From: Pyricularia pennisetigena
Lineage: Eukaryota > Ascomycota > Sordariomycetes > Magnaporthales > Pyriculariaceae
Direction: 5' to 3'
Assembly (NCBI RefSeq): GCF_004337985.1
Contig: NW_021940920.1
Coordinates: 1,596,549-1,660,548 of the forward strand
DNA length: 64,000 bases
Shown here: piece after piece, positions 1 to 13,417 of the stretch
Position numbering within the stretch: position 1 is the stretch's first letter
How the letters are laid out: the number at the start of each line of letters is the position of its first letter
Position numbers and translations under genes: made by a program
The notes under the pieces: generated by a model
What the model was told of the DNA's origin: nothing
Database searches by the model: none
What the model saw: the letters and a program-made list of their open reading frames with translations, nothing else

Positions 1-3000
1 CCTCGCACGAATTACATTAACCTTTTATTTTATTTAAACCCCCGCTATTACCGAAAACGAAGGGGAATACGCAGGAATTATCCAAATTTATAAAATCCTT
101 TTTAAACGTTTTTTAAACCTATTACCCGACCATTTCGATTATTTTTCCGTCCTGCTCCTCGTTTATAGGGATTAAAAACAACGTTATATATCCGTACCAT
201 TAAGGGAACCTATATCGAATTATCCCACCCTTTTAACAAAAAATAATAAATATTACCCGTACCAGCGTTTTTCTATATCGAATTTAATTTTATTAACCAA
301 TTATAGCAATACTACGCCCTTATTATATTCATAAATATAATAAGGTTAGGGAAATATAACCAATTTTAAAAAAATAAAAAAAAGTTTTACCACGCTTTAC
401 GGCTTTTACAAAATGCATTCCGGTCCCGTATTTTATATATTATAATTGCTATTTTAATCCAAAACGGATTATTGGATAAGGATTAAATTTTTAAGAACGT
501 TTTAAAAAAAGTTTTTACCGATATACCATATAATATATATATTTCCGTGGTAAACCGTGTTTACGACAATATATTCGCTGGTTATATTAACGGTTTAATG
601 GGTATTGGATTATAAAATATAAAATTTGAAATTAATATCGCCTTCCGCACGTAACGCCGTTATTTGCAAATAATTGATTTTTTATAAATAATAATAAACG
701 CGTTCCACCAAAGAAATTACGGGGTATTGGAAATTATAATGCCGCAACTGGTCCTATTTTTTTACGGTTGCAAAACCAAAAACTATAACTTTAAAATACT
801 ATATTTAACCTGGTTATTATAACCAAAAATTATAAATTAACCGTTACGTACCGGGATTTTAAAATTAACGTCCGTAAAATATACCACGGCCGGGAATGGA
901 TTTAAACTGGTAAACCTAACAATTAAATATATTAATAAAGGTCTCGTTATAAATATTAAAAATAACCGCAATTTTACGCACGATTTGCGAAAAATATTCC
1001 TAAATTGTATAGCGATAAAACCAATCGCAATTACGGTGCGCAAAATATTGGAAAATATTGCCCGTACACGCATTAATAGCAAATACTATATAATATTAAC
1101 CAACCAAAATATAATCCATTATACGTATTTATTATTCCAAAATGGTTAAGGAAACGAAAAAACCGAAATATTACCCAATTTCGATTTCGACGGCCCTAAT
1201 TTATTATATTTGGGTTTAAAAAAACTAATGGGCGATAAATTGGAGGGATTTAATTAAAAAGTCGTACGCCCCAATAACGTGTTATTTTAAACGGATATTA
1301 AAAAAATAAAGGCAAATCCAAAAAAAAGGATTTAACCAAATAAACGGTTTAAATATTAATGGTATAATTAACACCGAAAAGAATTTGCTGGACGGAATAT
1401 ACGAAAAATCCGACGAAAAAGGCGTATAAAATTTAGAATAATAAAAAACAAATTACGCAAACCAAAACGGGTAAAAACGAAAATCGTTTTATTATACAAA
1501 AAGAATTAATAAACGAATAACGGAGGCAAAACAACGTCCGCAAAACCAGTAAATATAAATAAACAAATATTAATGCTAAATTTAATTTAAAATAAAAAAC
1601 GAGGTATAATTTCCTCCAAAATCCTTCGTATAAATAACCCGTTTCCTATCCATTTTCGTTACCCAAATAAACTATATCCTCCATCCACCGCCAATTATAA
1701 ATCCAACAAAAAGAATCCTGGTAATAACCGTTATTGTAATACCCCATTAACCATGAATAATAAATCCATTAAACCGGATCCCAATAATAACAATTATTAT
1801 AATATTATATATATAAAACCCCCAATTTCCTAACATTAAACCCTAAAAAAAAGTAAAACAAAAAAACCCAAGCCGATTAAAAAAAACGAAAACGTTTAAT
1901 AGCGTTAAATATTTTTTTAGGAATGGGTTTATTAGCGTTACGCCTCTTTTTCCGAACTGGGGTCGCGGTAAACGATTTAGGGACCGAATCGTCCTCCTTT
2001 TTATGCTTCTTTAAAATAAATATACAAATTTTTTCTAACAAATCAAATATAAATTTATCGTAATTAAAACCAAAATCGATAAATAAAAAAAACGGAATAA
2101 CGACCGCTAAAAGGTCGGCGTTATTATTATTATTAAAAATACCTTTTTCAAACGGTTTATTAATTTTCCGGCGTTTTATAACCCAAAAACCAAAATCCTT
2201 TATTAAGGCCCCGATAACCCGCGCGGTCGCGGTTTCGTCGTAAAATCCATCGCTATTTTTAATCCATTTTATTAATTTAACCATAAACCCCTAATTTATA
2301 ATGGTAAAATTGAAATAAAGTAAATATATATAATTAATATAATTAACAAACGTATTACGGCCATTATTTTGCTCCTAATATTGGTAATTAATATAAATTA
2401 AACCCAACGTTAAAATAAAAATTAACGTTTTTTCGACCAAATCCAGTTCGTTAAACTGTTTAAAAATGTTTAATACAAACATTAAAACCAGGCGAAGATA
2501 AAGATCGCTTATACGGCGCGTCCTATTATCATAAAAAGCATTAAAATGCTGGGGGGGTTTTGCTATCCAAACGAAATAATTAAAAAACCAGGAAAATATA
2601 ATTATTATTATTTTATACGTTAGGAATTATTTAACAGTTGGAAATTAAATAATTTTAGGGAAACGTATACGCGTAATATATCTAAATAATATTTATTATA
2701 TATTAGTAACGGCAGGAATAGTAAAAAAAGGGTATTTACTTTCCGGAATATGCGATTTTTTACCCAATCGAAAAGGGTATTTCGCATTTCGAAAATGCGC
2801 CAAATAACAGATTTATTTTAACCCAACCGAATTAAACGATTATAAATTTGCAATTATATATTGGCGTTCCACATTGAAAAGATAATAATACCAATGCAAT
2901 AATTGGGGTGTAAATTAAAACCAGCGCTGGAAATATTAATATTTAAAATATAAACGTAAAAACTGGAATTGGAATCGGTAAAATCGGAAACGGTTTTATC

Positions 3001-3200
3001 GCGTTCGGTTTAAAATAAACCTAATCGGATAATAACCACACCGAAACTGGTTTTTTCCAAAGTAAAAACAATGAAATTAAAAAAATTAGCAAATATATTA
3101 AAAATTGTAACAATTATTACAAAAATGGAAAAACAATAATTATTATAATATTTATCACAATCCAAAAACATAAAAATTGTAACAATTATTATAATAATTG
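1..3200. other. RIP-degraded AT-rich DNA, unidentified
   Basis: Very AT-rich sequence in which TpA is abundant and CpA/TpG scarce, the pattern left by RIP in ascomycetes. Reading frames break every few dozen codons with TAA/TAG. The longest open stretch is on the minus strand at 1877-2284 (135 codons, Lys/Ile/Phe-rich); I recognise no domain in it and its composition could arise by chance. I see no LTR or TIR boundary here. Most likely it is an old repeat copy that enters from outside the window. Confidence 0.6.
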
Positions 3201-6200
3201 TGGGGAAGGAAAACAATTGTAACAATTATTACCATTTAACCAATTTACGCTTAAATCCAAAAATTGGGGGTTATAACCAGGACGCGTTAACCTTTTTTCT
3301 TTTCCTCCATACAAATTTCGACCACGCGGGCAATAAATGGCGATTCGTTTAATATAAAATGGATTGTTTTAACCTTACCCGACGGAAATAACGTTTTAAA
3401 ATTAGTGCAAATTTTCGAATAAACCCAATTAAAAAAACCGTCGCCGCTATATTAAATTAAAACGTCCACAATTACCGATTTAAAACGGGTTTTTCCTTCC
3501 TGTAAATTCTTTTTAAAATTTTATCGGACGGTGCCGTATTTGGCTTTAAAATCCATTTTTTTTAACGCCAGCATTTTACCCAGTTCCGCCGAATTAACAT
3601 CCCGGGTATCGTTTTCGGCGTAAATTATTAATTAAAAAAATAATTAATTGCCAGAAACTGCAATAAACGGATAAAACCTATATTAAAAAAAACCGAAATT
3701 TGGCGGTTACCAATTATAATATCCGTATTAATGGGAACTCCTAATAAAACGGAGCTAATATCGTCGGTATTTTCGCCCACGAATGCGGTAATAATATTTT
3801 TGAAAATTGTTTCGGTATTCGTTATAACGTTTTCGAAACGGTGGCCAAATTGGAACTTTTTAATAATAATGATATAAAACGGAACACGTTTACGGGGATA
3901 AATAATTGTACTGTTAGGTAAAATAAACCCGGTATATATACCGCTACGTACCGTAAATACGCCCGTATATTTAAAAATTACTAACAATGTTTCGTTTAAT
4001 ATAATGGTAGGAATTATAAAATTTAAAATTCGAAGGTAAAATAACCACCATTTCCAACCCATCGATTCGAATTTTTGTAAAAAAGTTTTAATGTTTTTAT
4101 TGATATTAAAAACGACGAAATAACCATTATTTTCCCAAATATAATCGACCGTAAATATGTTTTCCTAGGACAGGCCTTTAAATCGGGCGAAAAAAATCGC
4201 AATTTTATCCCAAGCCAAAATATTAAAACTAATAATATCCCTAATTTTGTTAATAATCGGCGTAATAATAATTATACCCCAATTAATGCAAAAAAAAAAA
4301 CGAAATACGCGGTATATTATCGATTCGCGCTAACGGAAATATTAAATTTCGTCTCCAATTATACGTTAAAAAGAATACCGGATAATAAATATATAATTAA
4401 ACGCCGGATATTTTTAATATTTTCGCCCGTGGAAAAATCGCTTTTCCGACCGTTTTTGCGTTAACGGTTCCTAACAAAATTATTTAATTTAAACAAATAT
4501 ATTAGTATAACGAAATCATAATAATTGTTACAAACCAACATTTACTAAATATCTTTTTAATATCGGAATTATCGTCGAAGTTATCGACGTCGGGGGGGGG
4601 CGTTGCTAAAAATTAAAATCGATAATTTTATCCATTTATTATAAATTAAACACTTTTTCCGCGTTATAAATTTCGTCCAACTGTTTAATTTTTCGGATTA
4701 AAAATATCGAATAAAATATAATAATAACCGTACCCGCAGATTTAGGATTAAATTTGCGGGCGGCGAATTTGGTTAAAATATTGTAAAATTGCGCCTAAGT
4801 AAAAATAGCAACCGTTCGCGGGGTATCGGTAACGCATGCTTCGGTCAAATTATAATAGCATTTAACGTCGAAAACTGGGAAATTGGTTATTACCTTTTTA
4901 AATATTTGCGAAATAAGGTTAGCCGGGACGAAAATCAAAGTGGGAAAACATCCGTCGGTATTTTAAATAAATCGGTGGTGTTGGCAACGGATATACCACA
5001 TATATATCGCCGTAAAAAAAATAATCGTTTTTCCTATACCTATTTCGTTGGTTAATAACAAATTTTTAACAGCTAACTGTTCCAATTTTAATAGGGTGTG
5101 GGCCTTTAAACCGAAAAGAAATTTAGTTCAATAAAAATAAAAATTGTAACAATAATCACAAAAATAGGGGCAAAATTGTAACGATAATTACATTTATTAG
5201 GGATAATGCATATATAATTTATCAACCAATTAATAGGGCAACCAATGGCGATTAAAAGGAGTATTAAACATATCCCAATTAAACCAAAAATATTTGCCTT
5301 TAATTTTCTTATATTTAAAACCGATTTTATTGTCGGTATTTAAACCGTCGACAGGCAAAATATTTTAAAAAAGGCGCAAGTTTTTTATAATAACCTAAAT
5401 CGCGTCCGAATTAAAAAAATAACCAATCTAAGGATAACCTTTGGTCAAAATAGAAAATTGCGTAGAATATACCAAAAAAACCGCTAAGATTTTTTCGCGG
5501 GCGTCCTCGAAAATTTCCTTTTTTACGCGGTCTATATTAGCAAATCGATCGGCGATAATGGATTGGGTTTGTATAAAATTGAAAAAATCGTTTTGTTAAT
5601 CGTCGCCAAAAAATTTGGGATAAAATTCGGTAATTTTTATTTTGGGTTTGGTAAAAATAGGACGATGGAACCGCCCCTCGTCGTACAAATTGCTAAAAAT
5701 ATTTTTAAATATTAACAAATCCAATAGGTGCATTTAAACTTAATTTGTTCGTTTTTTTTAACCGTCCGACGTTAATAGGTTTAAAACGGGACCAAATATC
5801 GACAACGAATATTATTATCGTCCTATTATAACAGGCGCGGTTAAAACCAAACAAATTGGCGACGTCGATGGTTTAATCGGTTCGCGAACGGGTAACCAAA
5901 CGATATTAAAATTGCATTAAATGCAAATTATTTAGGGCGATAACGTTATCGGCGATAATTGCATAATCGGCGATAGCAAATAGGGTGGAAAATTACTCGA
6001 TATTAAATTTAAAAAAATTACGGCAATTTCCACCAAAATCGCTAAAATTTTCCTTATTTTTAACAACGATTTTTCCCTACCGGCGAAAAATAGAATAAAG
6101 GAAATAATAATAAATTTTAAACCAATCGTCGATATGGTAACCGTTATATATATATATAATCCAAAATTAGCGGTTTTAAACCTCAAATCGCCGTTTTTAA

Positions 6201-7988
6201 AATTAAATCCGGTGGTTATTATCCGCAGGTAAATTAATATTGTGGCGAAAATTATGGGAATTATAACCGGTTTATATTTATTTGCAAATATTTTTAACCC
6301 GGGGAGGTTAATATCGTTTTAGCGGATAAAAAGGGGGATAAGGGGTAGGCGACGCCGATTTGCCAAATTATCGAAAATAGGTTTAATATTTTTGTCGTTA
6401 AATATATCCGGTACGAAAATTAAGGTTTTTTACCAAACGGGTATTTTATTACCTTTAATTTATTTACCGGGACCACCTGCCTTAAAATGAATTAAAACCC
6501 CGAATACGTCGGCGATTAAAAATAAATTAATTAAGAATTAAAATTATACCCGTTATTATAAAATATGTAAAATAGTGAAAACTAAATTATAATAGTTGTT
6601 ATATTATAATAATAATTATTTGGTATTACCGCAGAAAGTTGTAATAGCTGTTACAATATAGTAAATAATAGGATATATTAATATAGGGATTACAATAACT
6701 ATTGCAATTTTATAAAAAAAATATTAACCTGTTATATTAATATATTATATTAAAGCATTTATCGTTTCGTAGCTAAATACGACCACTACCTCGTTTATAT
6801 ACGACGAATGACTGTTGAAATAATATATTAAAATCTGGTTATTAACGCGTGTTTTTGCTGCGGCGACGCCAGCAACGGATTAAAAACGTTTAAAGGTTTA
6901 AACGATTGGGGTTTCGTTCGTATTGCGGAAAATGTTATTTCCGCGACCGAACCAGGCGGGCGGGTTAATATTATTATTAATTTTAAAATAATTAATATAT
7001 TTCAAATGGGGTATAATGCGAATTATTTTGGCAATATTCGTATTCCTTACCCTGCGCCAAATTGTAATAATTATCGCCGATATGGCTTGGTTTTTACCCA
7101 ATTGAAAATCCTTTTATAACGGGACGGGCAAACGATCCAGGAAATCCGTATTTTTATATAATAGGAAATAATATTCGGGCTATATAAAATTTATTAATCC
7201 ATTATTTGGCGTCGAATTAAACTTGGGTTGCGTCCGCGATACCGAAATAAGGTTAGTTTTAACTGGCCGAACGGTGGTGGTTTTATATATACGGGGTACG
7301 GGCGGTTTATTTAATAACGCGGGTATCGAGTTAATAATAATTTCCGGTTATGGTGCAGGGGGCCGGTCTTTAGGGTTTTTTGGTAACGGGGATAATACGT
7401 TGGCAAATAATTTAAAAAATACCAAAAAAATTTGTAATTGGCGGTTGTCCAAATCCGGGGCAGGTTCGTTATAATTATCGTTTATATTAGTATTATTATC
7501 GCCTTCATTGGCGGACGCGAGGTAGGCTGGTTATTGTTTTCGTTTATATAAATATCGTCGTTATTATAATCGACGGGGGCGGGGGTAAATTCGTTATCGC
7601 CGGCGTCCATATCGGTATTATTTCCATTTTTATTAACGGGGGCGGGGGTAAATTTATTATCGCCGGAATTTATATCCGTATTATTTTAATTATTATTATT
7701 ATTATTAGGAATGGGGGGAGAATTTAAGGGGATTTCGGTTACATCCAAATAATTTTGTAATATAAAACGGTTTAACCGAATAAAATTTAATTTTAAAATA
7801 ATTGCAATATCCGCGTCGTAATTTTCCAAATTTTTAAAATACAAGTTTATTTTTTTTGTCCGCGCTTTTTTTGATAGTATAGTTATTAAATTAACAAATA
7901 ATTTAATATTATTGGGTATATGTCCCAATATAAATTTGGTGGTGGTTTGGGCGGAGGTTTTGCCTTTTTGGCGTTTTTTGGGAATCAT
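3200..7988 (-). pseudogene. RIP-decayed SNF2-family helicase-like gene
   Basis: Reading the minus strand through the stops gives recognisable SNF2/DEXH ATPase blocks. At about 5055-5010 the motif-I (Walker A) segment reads LLTNEIGIGKTI, a clear relative of the family's LLADEMGLGKT; Asp to Asn and Met to Ile are both RIP-type G to A changes. At about 4940-4900 motif Ia reads PTLIFVPANLISQ. The frame continues through about 4740 and 4062-3628, where an ILN block could correspond to the motif-III region. It ends near 3320 with an open segment FFNWVYSKICTNFKTLFP. The likely N-terminus is the ATG at 7988 (MIPKKRQKGK). Stops are mostly TAA/TAG at former Gln/Trp codons, so the gene is dead. It was probably carried in multiple copies, since RIP requires duplication. 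The exact subfamily cannot be told. Confidence 0.65.
7571..7695. repeat. two-copy tandem repeat, about 65 bp unit
   Basis: Two imperfect copies starting near 7571 and 7636 share GGGGGCGGGGGTAAATT followed by TTATCGCCGG and a TATTATT tail. They lie in the low-complexity N-terminal part of the helicase pseudogene and are followed by an ATT run. Confidence 0.6.
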
Positions 7989-10170
7989 GGTGATAAAAAA
8001 ACGTAATTATAATAATTATTACGGCTTTTGGTGAATTAAAACAATTATTATAATTATTATTACAATAAAATTAATTAATCTGCCCCGGACCTAGCCGGGT
8101 GGGGGGTATTTTTATAATTAAGGGGCGCTAATTTTAGTTTACCCTCGTTACGACTGGGTTAATACCTGTTTGGGTGGGTAAAATATAAATAGTTTTATCC
8201 AATTAAAAATGCTTTAATTAAATTTCCTAACGAATATATTTGCAATATTTGCTAAAATAATTTTGCGATTGTAATAATTATTACGTTTATTGTTTAAAAA
8301 TTAAACGTTGGCTTAATCGTCACAATGTTTTATTAATTATTATAAAAAGAATCTGGCGGCCGGGAAAAAGGTTTTTGTTATAAAAAAAAGAAAAAAAGTT
8401 AATAAAAATTAAAAAAAGGTATTTATAATTGGGTTTACGTATAGGGCTTTTTACTGATAAAATAAAATTAAAATGGAAACGCCAAAATTTCCGGAATTTA
8501 GCCGTGACAATTGTTACAATTCGCAATATCGAACCCTTTTATTTTTAATTGGGGCGCCGTTACGCCGTACCAGCCTATATATAATCCAAACTTTTAATTT
8601 ACGTAATAGTTCTTATTATCCAGTATTTGGTCGTTTTATTTAAACCGTTAATTGGGGATTTTGGTATTTAATAATTATATATTTTGCGTTATTTAATCCT
8701 CCCCCCTTGGTTATTCCAATTCGGCGTCGTTTTTTTTGTCGTTCGACCTTTTTATAATCCAAAGCACGTTATTTAATTTAATTAGGATTTAACTGTAATC
8801 GCCTTTTAATTTTTGGGTTATAAATTTATAAACGTTCCTATATTAGATATTTTTGCAACCGTTAACGTTAACTAGTATTTTAACCTATGGTTATAATACC
8901 GTTTAATTTGTCCGTCGGCGTTTATTAATTTATTTTCGCAAATAATTGCTAATTATATCCATCGTTTCCTAAAGTACCACCGTGTTTTAATTCCGCCGCC
9001 TTTTTTTTATTATTTGTGCGAATAGGAGGCGTAATTTCGTGTCCCATTTTCGTATATTATTGGGAATTAAATAACGAAATAATCGTTATATTGTTTAAAC
9101 CATTTAATTAATTGTAAATTTGGAATATTTTCTAATTAATCGTTTTTCGTCCATTCCCGGTTATAGGAATGGACGAATTTTTTAACGATATTAAAAATTA
9201 TTGATTTAAATAACATTAACTGGGATAATAGGTCGTTTAACCGCCGCGAGTTTGGGAAAAAAATAATTATTGCAAAATACGTACCCCATTTGTCCAATTA
9301 TTTAAACCTATAACCTTTTTTAGAATTTTTCCTAAATATTTGAATTGGCGGTTTTTTAGGGGGTAATGCGGGTAAGACTCCAATTTGGTGCACGCAGGCG
9401 TTATAATAATTTTCAAATTAATTTATTGTAAAAAATGGATTCGTTTCCTATATTAAATCTAATATAATTCGTCGAAAACATTTAACGTTGGCGAAAATTT
9501 GTATCTTTGGCGTTTCCTTTTTTTTCCTATTTATTATTTCCTATTGCGTCCAATAAAACGGAACGCGTGGTTTCAATATATTTAAGAAACCGATTTATTA
9601 TAATTTCGACGTTTTTGCCCGGTTGTTATCGTTTAAATTGAATTTAACGATACGTGGAAAATTAATAGGGAATAACCGCGTTTATAAATACGTTAAACAA
9701 TTTAAATGGGTAATTTGTAAATTTTTAGCGTTTCCTTGTAATATTACTGGTTATTTGGTTAATTTAACTAATAATTTTAATTTAATTGGTTTATAGTTAA
9801 CGATGGACCCCTACGTATTGAAATATTAATAAAACGCAAAAAAATATACGGTTTTTGTACGGTTGGACCCGCGTGCGGTTCGTCCGAACTTTTACCACAA
9901 ATTTGCGGGGTCGTTTAATATTAGCGCGCCGTATTATATTATACGTTCCATATTAAATATATCCATACCGATACCCAAAAATAAAATGGAAAATATAATA
10001 CGAATTTTAAAATCCGGTTTGGGAAATTTTGCGTAAATTTTAATTTTATCGATTTTAAATGTAAATATATTATACCGGATAATTATATCGGTTGCGTTTC
10101 GTTTAATAAATTTCCTAAATACGAGGTTTTTTATTAGGAATTGGCGTGTTTGGATAATACGGTTCCTGGC

Positions 10171-10224
<54 letters not shown>

Positions 10225-11456
10225 ATTTTAAAAATACGGGTGGCGGATAATAATATAATATTCCCTATTAAAAATAAAAGGCGCCGGTAATTGTTAGTTA
10301 AGGTTTTACGTTCCAAATGTTATATTATAATTATAATTTCGGGTCGGTCGAAAACCGTTTTAACGAAGCGTATTATCCTTTTATAATACAATTAATCGAA
10401 AACGTAAATTTTAATTTTTACTGTAAAAATTGCGGTGCGCCCGAATATAAATACGGTTACTGGTATAATTGCCCGGATTAAATGCAATATAAAAAACGAT
10501 TCCCTAAAATCCTTCCACTGTAAAATTATATAAAATTTATTAATAATAAATAAAACGATACGTTAATAAAATATACGGTTTCGAAGGAATTTAAGGAATC
10601 GGTAATTGGTAGTTTATTCCGGGCCTAAAAAAATGTGCGTATATTTACAAACGGTTTACGGGTTACAAAAAAGGTTATATTAAATAAAATTACTTTTGGT
10701 AATAAAAACCGCATATTTATATTTACGTTTAAAATGGATTAGTCGATTAATTTTGGGTTCGCGGCGGGATAACGTTATATATTGGGTAATTGTTTTTACC
10801 TTAATTTGTTTAATAGGATTATTTGGACAATAATAATATTATTGCGAACAACCGAAATAATTTGCAATATTATATTTTTCCCGTACCCGGTTTTTACCAG
10901 CAAAACAACATTTTTTATATTATATAAAACCCGGTATATATATTGCATTTAATTATAATATGGGACTCGTGTAAAAATATTAAAAGGTTTGTGGAAATTT
11001 AAAAACCATATAACAATTGAAAAAACGAATTTATATTATAGGTTTAAATTACCAAAAACTCTAATTTTGGCGTAAAATTCCGGGAGGATATGTTCGTCGG
11101 AAGAGGTATCTACCGCCGCGTGTGCGGGATTGGGACCGCGAAAAATTGCGTCGATTTGGTGGGAAAACGAAATATATATAGGCGTGTTTCCGGACACTGT
11201 ATATATATAATTTAATATAAATATATAAAGATTTGCGGAAATAATGGTCTTTTTTAATGGGTGGATGTATAGCGTATTATATAATATATACCTTATACGG
11301 ATTGTAAAATAAACAATTTTGCGATATTTGGATTAAAATTTATATGTAGAAATTCCTTTCGTTTTTGCGATCTTTTATATATAAATTTTAACGGACTATA
11401 ATCGTTATTATTAAAATGCGAAATGGGTATCGATGGTGTTTTTGGGTTAATAATGG
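7989..11456. other. RIP-degraded DNA with possible plus-strand coding relic
   Basis: AT-rich, stop-filled sequence. Two stretches look like former coding sequence on the plus strand. From about 9790 to 10170 a frame runs with few stops. From 10323 to about 10510 a frame carries a CKNCG...YGYWYNC pattern that could be a zinc-binding knuckle. I cannot assign a family. A weak minus-strand ORF at 8320-8526 has no recognisable content. No terminal repeats were found. Confidence 0.4.
10173..10221. repeat. (TA)n microsatellite
   Basis: About 24 uninterrupted TA dinucleotides inside RIP-degraded sequence. Such runs could also arise from RIP of a CA/TG microsatellite. Confidence 0.9.
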
Positions 11457-11805
11457 GGATACCGCTATAAACGGATAAAGGGCGGGTTATATCCAATTTT
11501 TAATTGGCGTACCGGGTGCAAAAAAATTTTGGATTTATGAAAAAGGCCTACCAATTCCTATTTTTAACGATATTTTCTTTTTTCGATATTTTGCGTGGTT
11601 ATGGAATAATAAAGGAGTATCGGTCGCAAAAAGGCCAAAAATACCGCCATAAACGGCGAAAATCGACAAATTGTCCTCAAACCTGAACCAAAACGTTCTT
11701 TGGATGGACCCACAGGTACATTGCAAAACCGCAATTGAGCCACGAAGTGGAGCGAAGCGAAAGGAGTGGATCAATTGTGGAGCTTGAGGCTTCAGGGATG
11801 AGCCC
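11457..11805 (-). repeat. dispersed repeat R1, left inverted copy
   Basis: This roughly 350-bp segment recurs in inverted orientation at 15358-15697. The match runs from ATACCGCTATAAACGG through GGTACATTGCA to the end TTCAGGGATGAGCCCT. Parts recur at 17006-17175 and 35995-36107. The shared end is close to GATGAGCACTGAGACTA. The open frames across it are repeat-borne and carry no recognisable domain. The copy differs from the right arm by scattered substitutions. It could be a MITE, a solo LTR or one arm of a larger foldback element. Confidence 0.7.
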
Positions 11806-12439
11806 TACGACTATAAAATTGCAAATTTTCCATATTTATATTTATAATGTTTTTTTCGATTTATAAGTAAAGTCACAATTACAAATAAAATGTGATTTAC
11901 AATTGAAAATAAAATATAATATAAAATCACAATTATAAATCAAATATTATATAAATTTACGATTGCAAATAAAATATAAAAAGGAAAAAAAATATATTGA
12001 ACCTTTATTTTACAATTGGAAACTTTTCAAATTACGCCCATATACGATATTACCCCGTACCCGTTTCACTGCCCTAAATAGGGGTTTTATTAACAATTTG
12101 TTAAATTAAAACCTTTTTTAATTAAAAACGGGTAATGGGGGTATGCGGTTAATATTTCCCCGGATTGGGGTATTAACGACCGTTACCTAAATAGGATTAT
12201 CGTTATCCGAATTTGAATTTTCGTTTAATTCCCCCAAATTGTACACGAACCTGATAAATTTTTTAAAACGGTTGTTTTCAATTTTTTCGTTTTCCGGGGA
12301 TATAAATTTTTAATATATAACAAAAGTTTTAACACCGATTAAAAAAAATGATTTTTTTTGATCCAAATGTAAATAATAGCACGGTCCCGGATTACCGATA
12401 AAATTAACGAAAATTGGTTAAAAATAATCGAATTACCTA
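11806..12439. other. AT-rich spacer with decayed hAT 3' region
   Basis: RIP-degraded sequence. Read on the minus strand, about 12300-12180 gives an acidic stretch (ENSNSDNDN) that may be the former C-terminal tail of the adjacent hAT transposase. Imperfect short repeats (AAATAAAATATAA, AATCACAATTA) occur at 11870-11990. No other gene is seen. Confidence 0.4.
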
Positions 12440-12650
12440 ATTATAATTATAACCGTTTAATAAGAATAAAAGCAGCAGGAATCGTTAAAATATTACGAGC
12501 AATTTGGGCAAATTCCGGGAATTTGGTTCTATAAATAACCCACCAATTTAAAATATTATTATCGTTTTTTATAATTGCGGTAAATATTCGAGGATTAATA
12601 TATATTAATATAACTATCCGTATAACCATCCATAATTTGAAAATAACGAA
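12440..12650 (-). pseudogene. hAT transposase relic (C-terminal dimerisation domain)
   Basis: The minus-strand frame reads NNILNWWVIYRTKFPEF followed by AQIARNILTIPAAF. This matches the hAT-family C-terminal dimerisation motif, whose usual form has D-x-L-x-WW, then FP-x-L, then AR-x-IL-x-IPA. The reading stays open for 60 codons and then hits TAA. Upstream coding toward 12930 is broken by many RIP-type stops. The neighbouring hAT terminal sequence at 12951-13041 points in the right direction to be the 5' end of the same element, so this may be the remains of a once-autonomous copy. No matching second TIR was found downstream. Confidence 0.75.
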
Positions 12651-12926
12651 TTTTAAAGAAAAAAATATTTTAATTTTTAATCGGATATTTTTTTAACAAA
12701 ACGATTAATGGAATATAGGCTGGTTATTGGATTTAAATTTTAACTGGAAATATATTTGCGTTTTTTTTGGACTCGGTTTCCGCTATAAAGTAAACAAAAT
12801 TGGATCCGTTCCCGGGTAAATTAAATTTATTTTGGGGTGGAAATTTGGATTTCGTTTTTGCGAATATAATTCGGCCAAACGATTAATGCTTCGGCTAATT
12901 AAACTTTTAATTTTTTAATTGGTATA

Positions 12927-12952
12927 TTTTGCGTAATATTGGAGTTTGCTAC
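12927..12952. repeat. short inverted repeat partner of 16782-16807
   Basis: TTTGCGTAATATTGGAGTTTGCT is repeated in inverted orientation near 16782-16807, with a small internal length difference. The right partner sits inside a longer segment beginning TACAGTAGCTATAAAG, which resembles a Tc1/mariner end. The left copy is cut off by the hAT end at 12951. Confidence 0.45.
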
Positions 12953-13041
12953 CCGTGGGCCATTACGGGCCCCCGCCAAGAGCCCATGGGTTGGCGGGCC
13001 GGGCTGGGCTAAACCTGTTTTCGGGTTTTGGCAGGCCTTAG
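12951..13041 (-). mobile_element. truncated hAT-family terminal sequence
   Basis: In reverse complement, these 91 bp begin TAAGGCCTGCCAAAACCC and match the first 90 bp of the complete hAT MITEs at 21510-21987 and 51526-52015, including the GC-rich block around GCCCATGGGCTCTTGGCG. The rest of a MITE is absent. GC-rich sequence stops abruptly at 12951 and RIPped hAT coding relic follows. Confidence 0.8.
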
Positions 13042-13417
13042 TTATACTATGGTGGCTGGCAAAAAAAACCACCCCCTGTCACCGTATATTTGTCGATGTA
13101 ATTTTTACGACGTTAATATAATTTAAAACTATCGACCTACAGGTATTTCGTACTTTTTTTGCAGGTATCGCAATTGTTAATTGATTTAACGATTTGAAAA
13201 CCTAATATTACAGCCTCGATCGATTTTATAATATATTTTATTATTAAATATTTAAACCCGTAACGCGTTGTTTAGCCCTGCGAAAAAAATCGCTATTAAA
13301 ATTTACGTTAATCGCCATTATAACGAAACATTTTACCGAACCCCAACGAGCACGCGTCCGTATTTTTATACAATGTTGGATCGGGGTTCCACCCACCTGC
13401 AAAGTCGCCACCACTGT

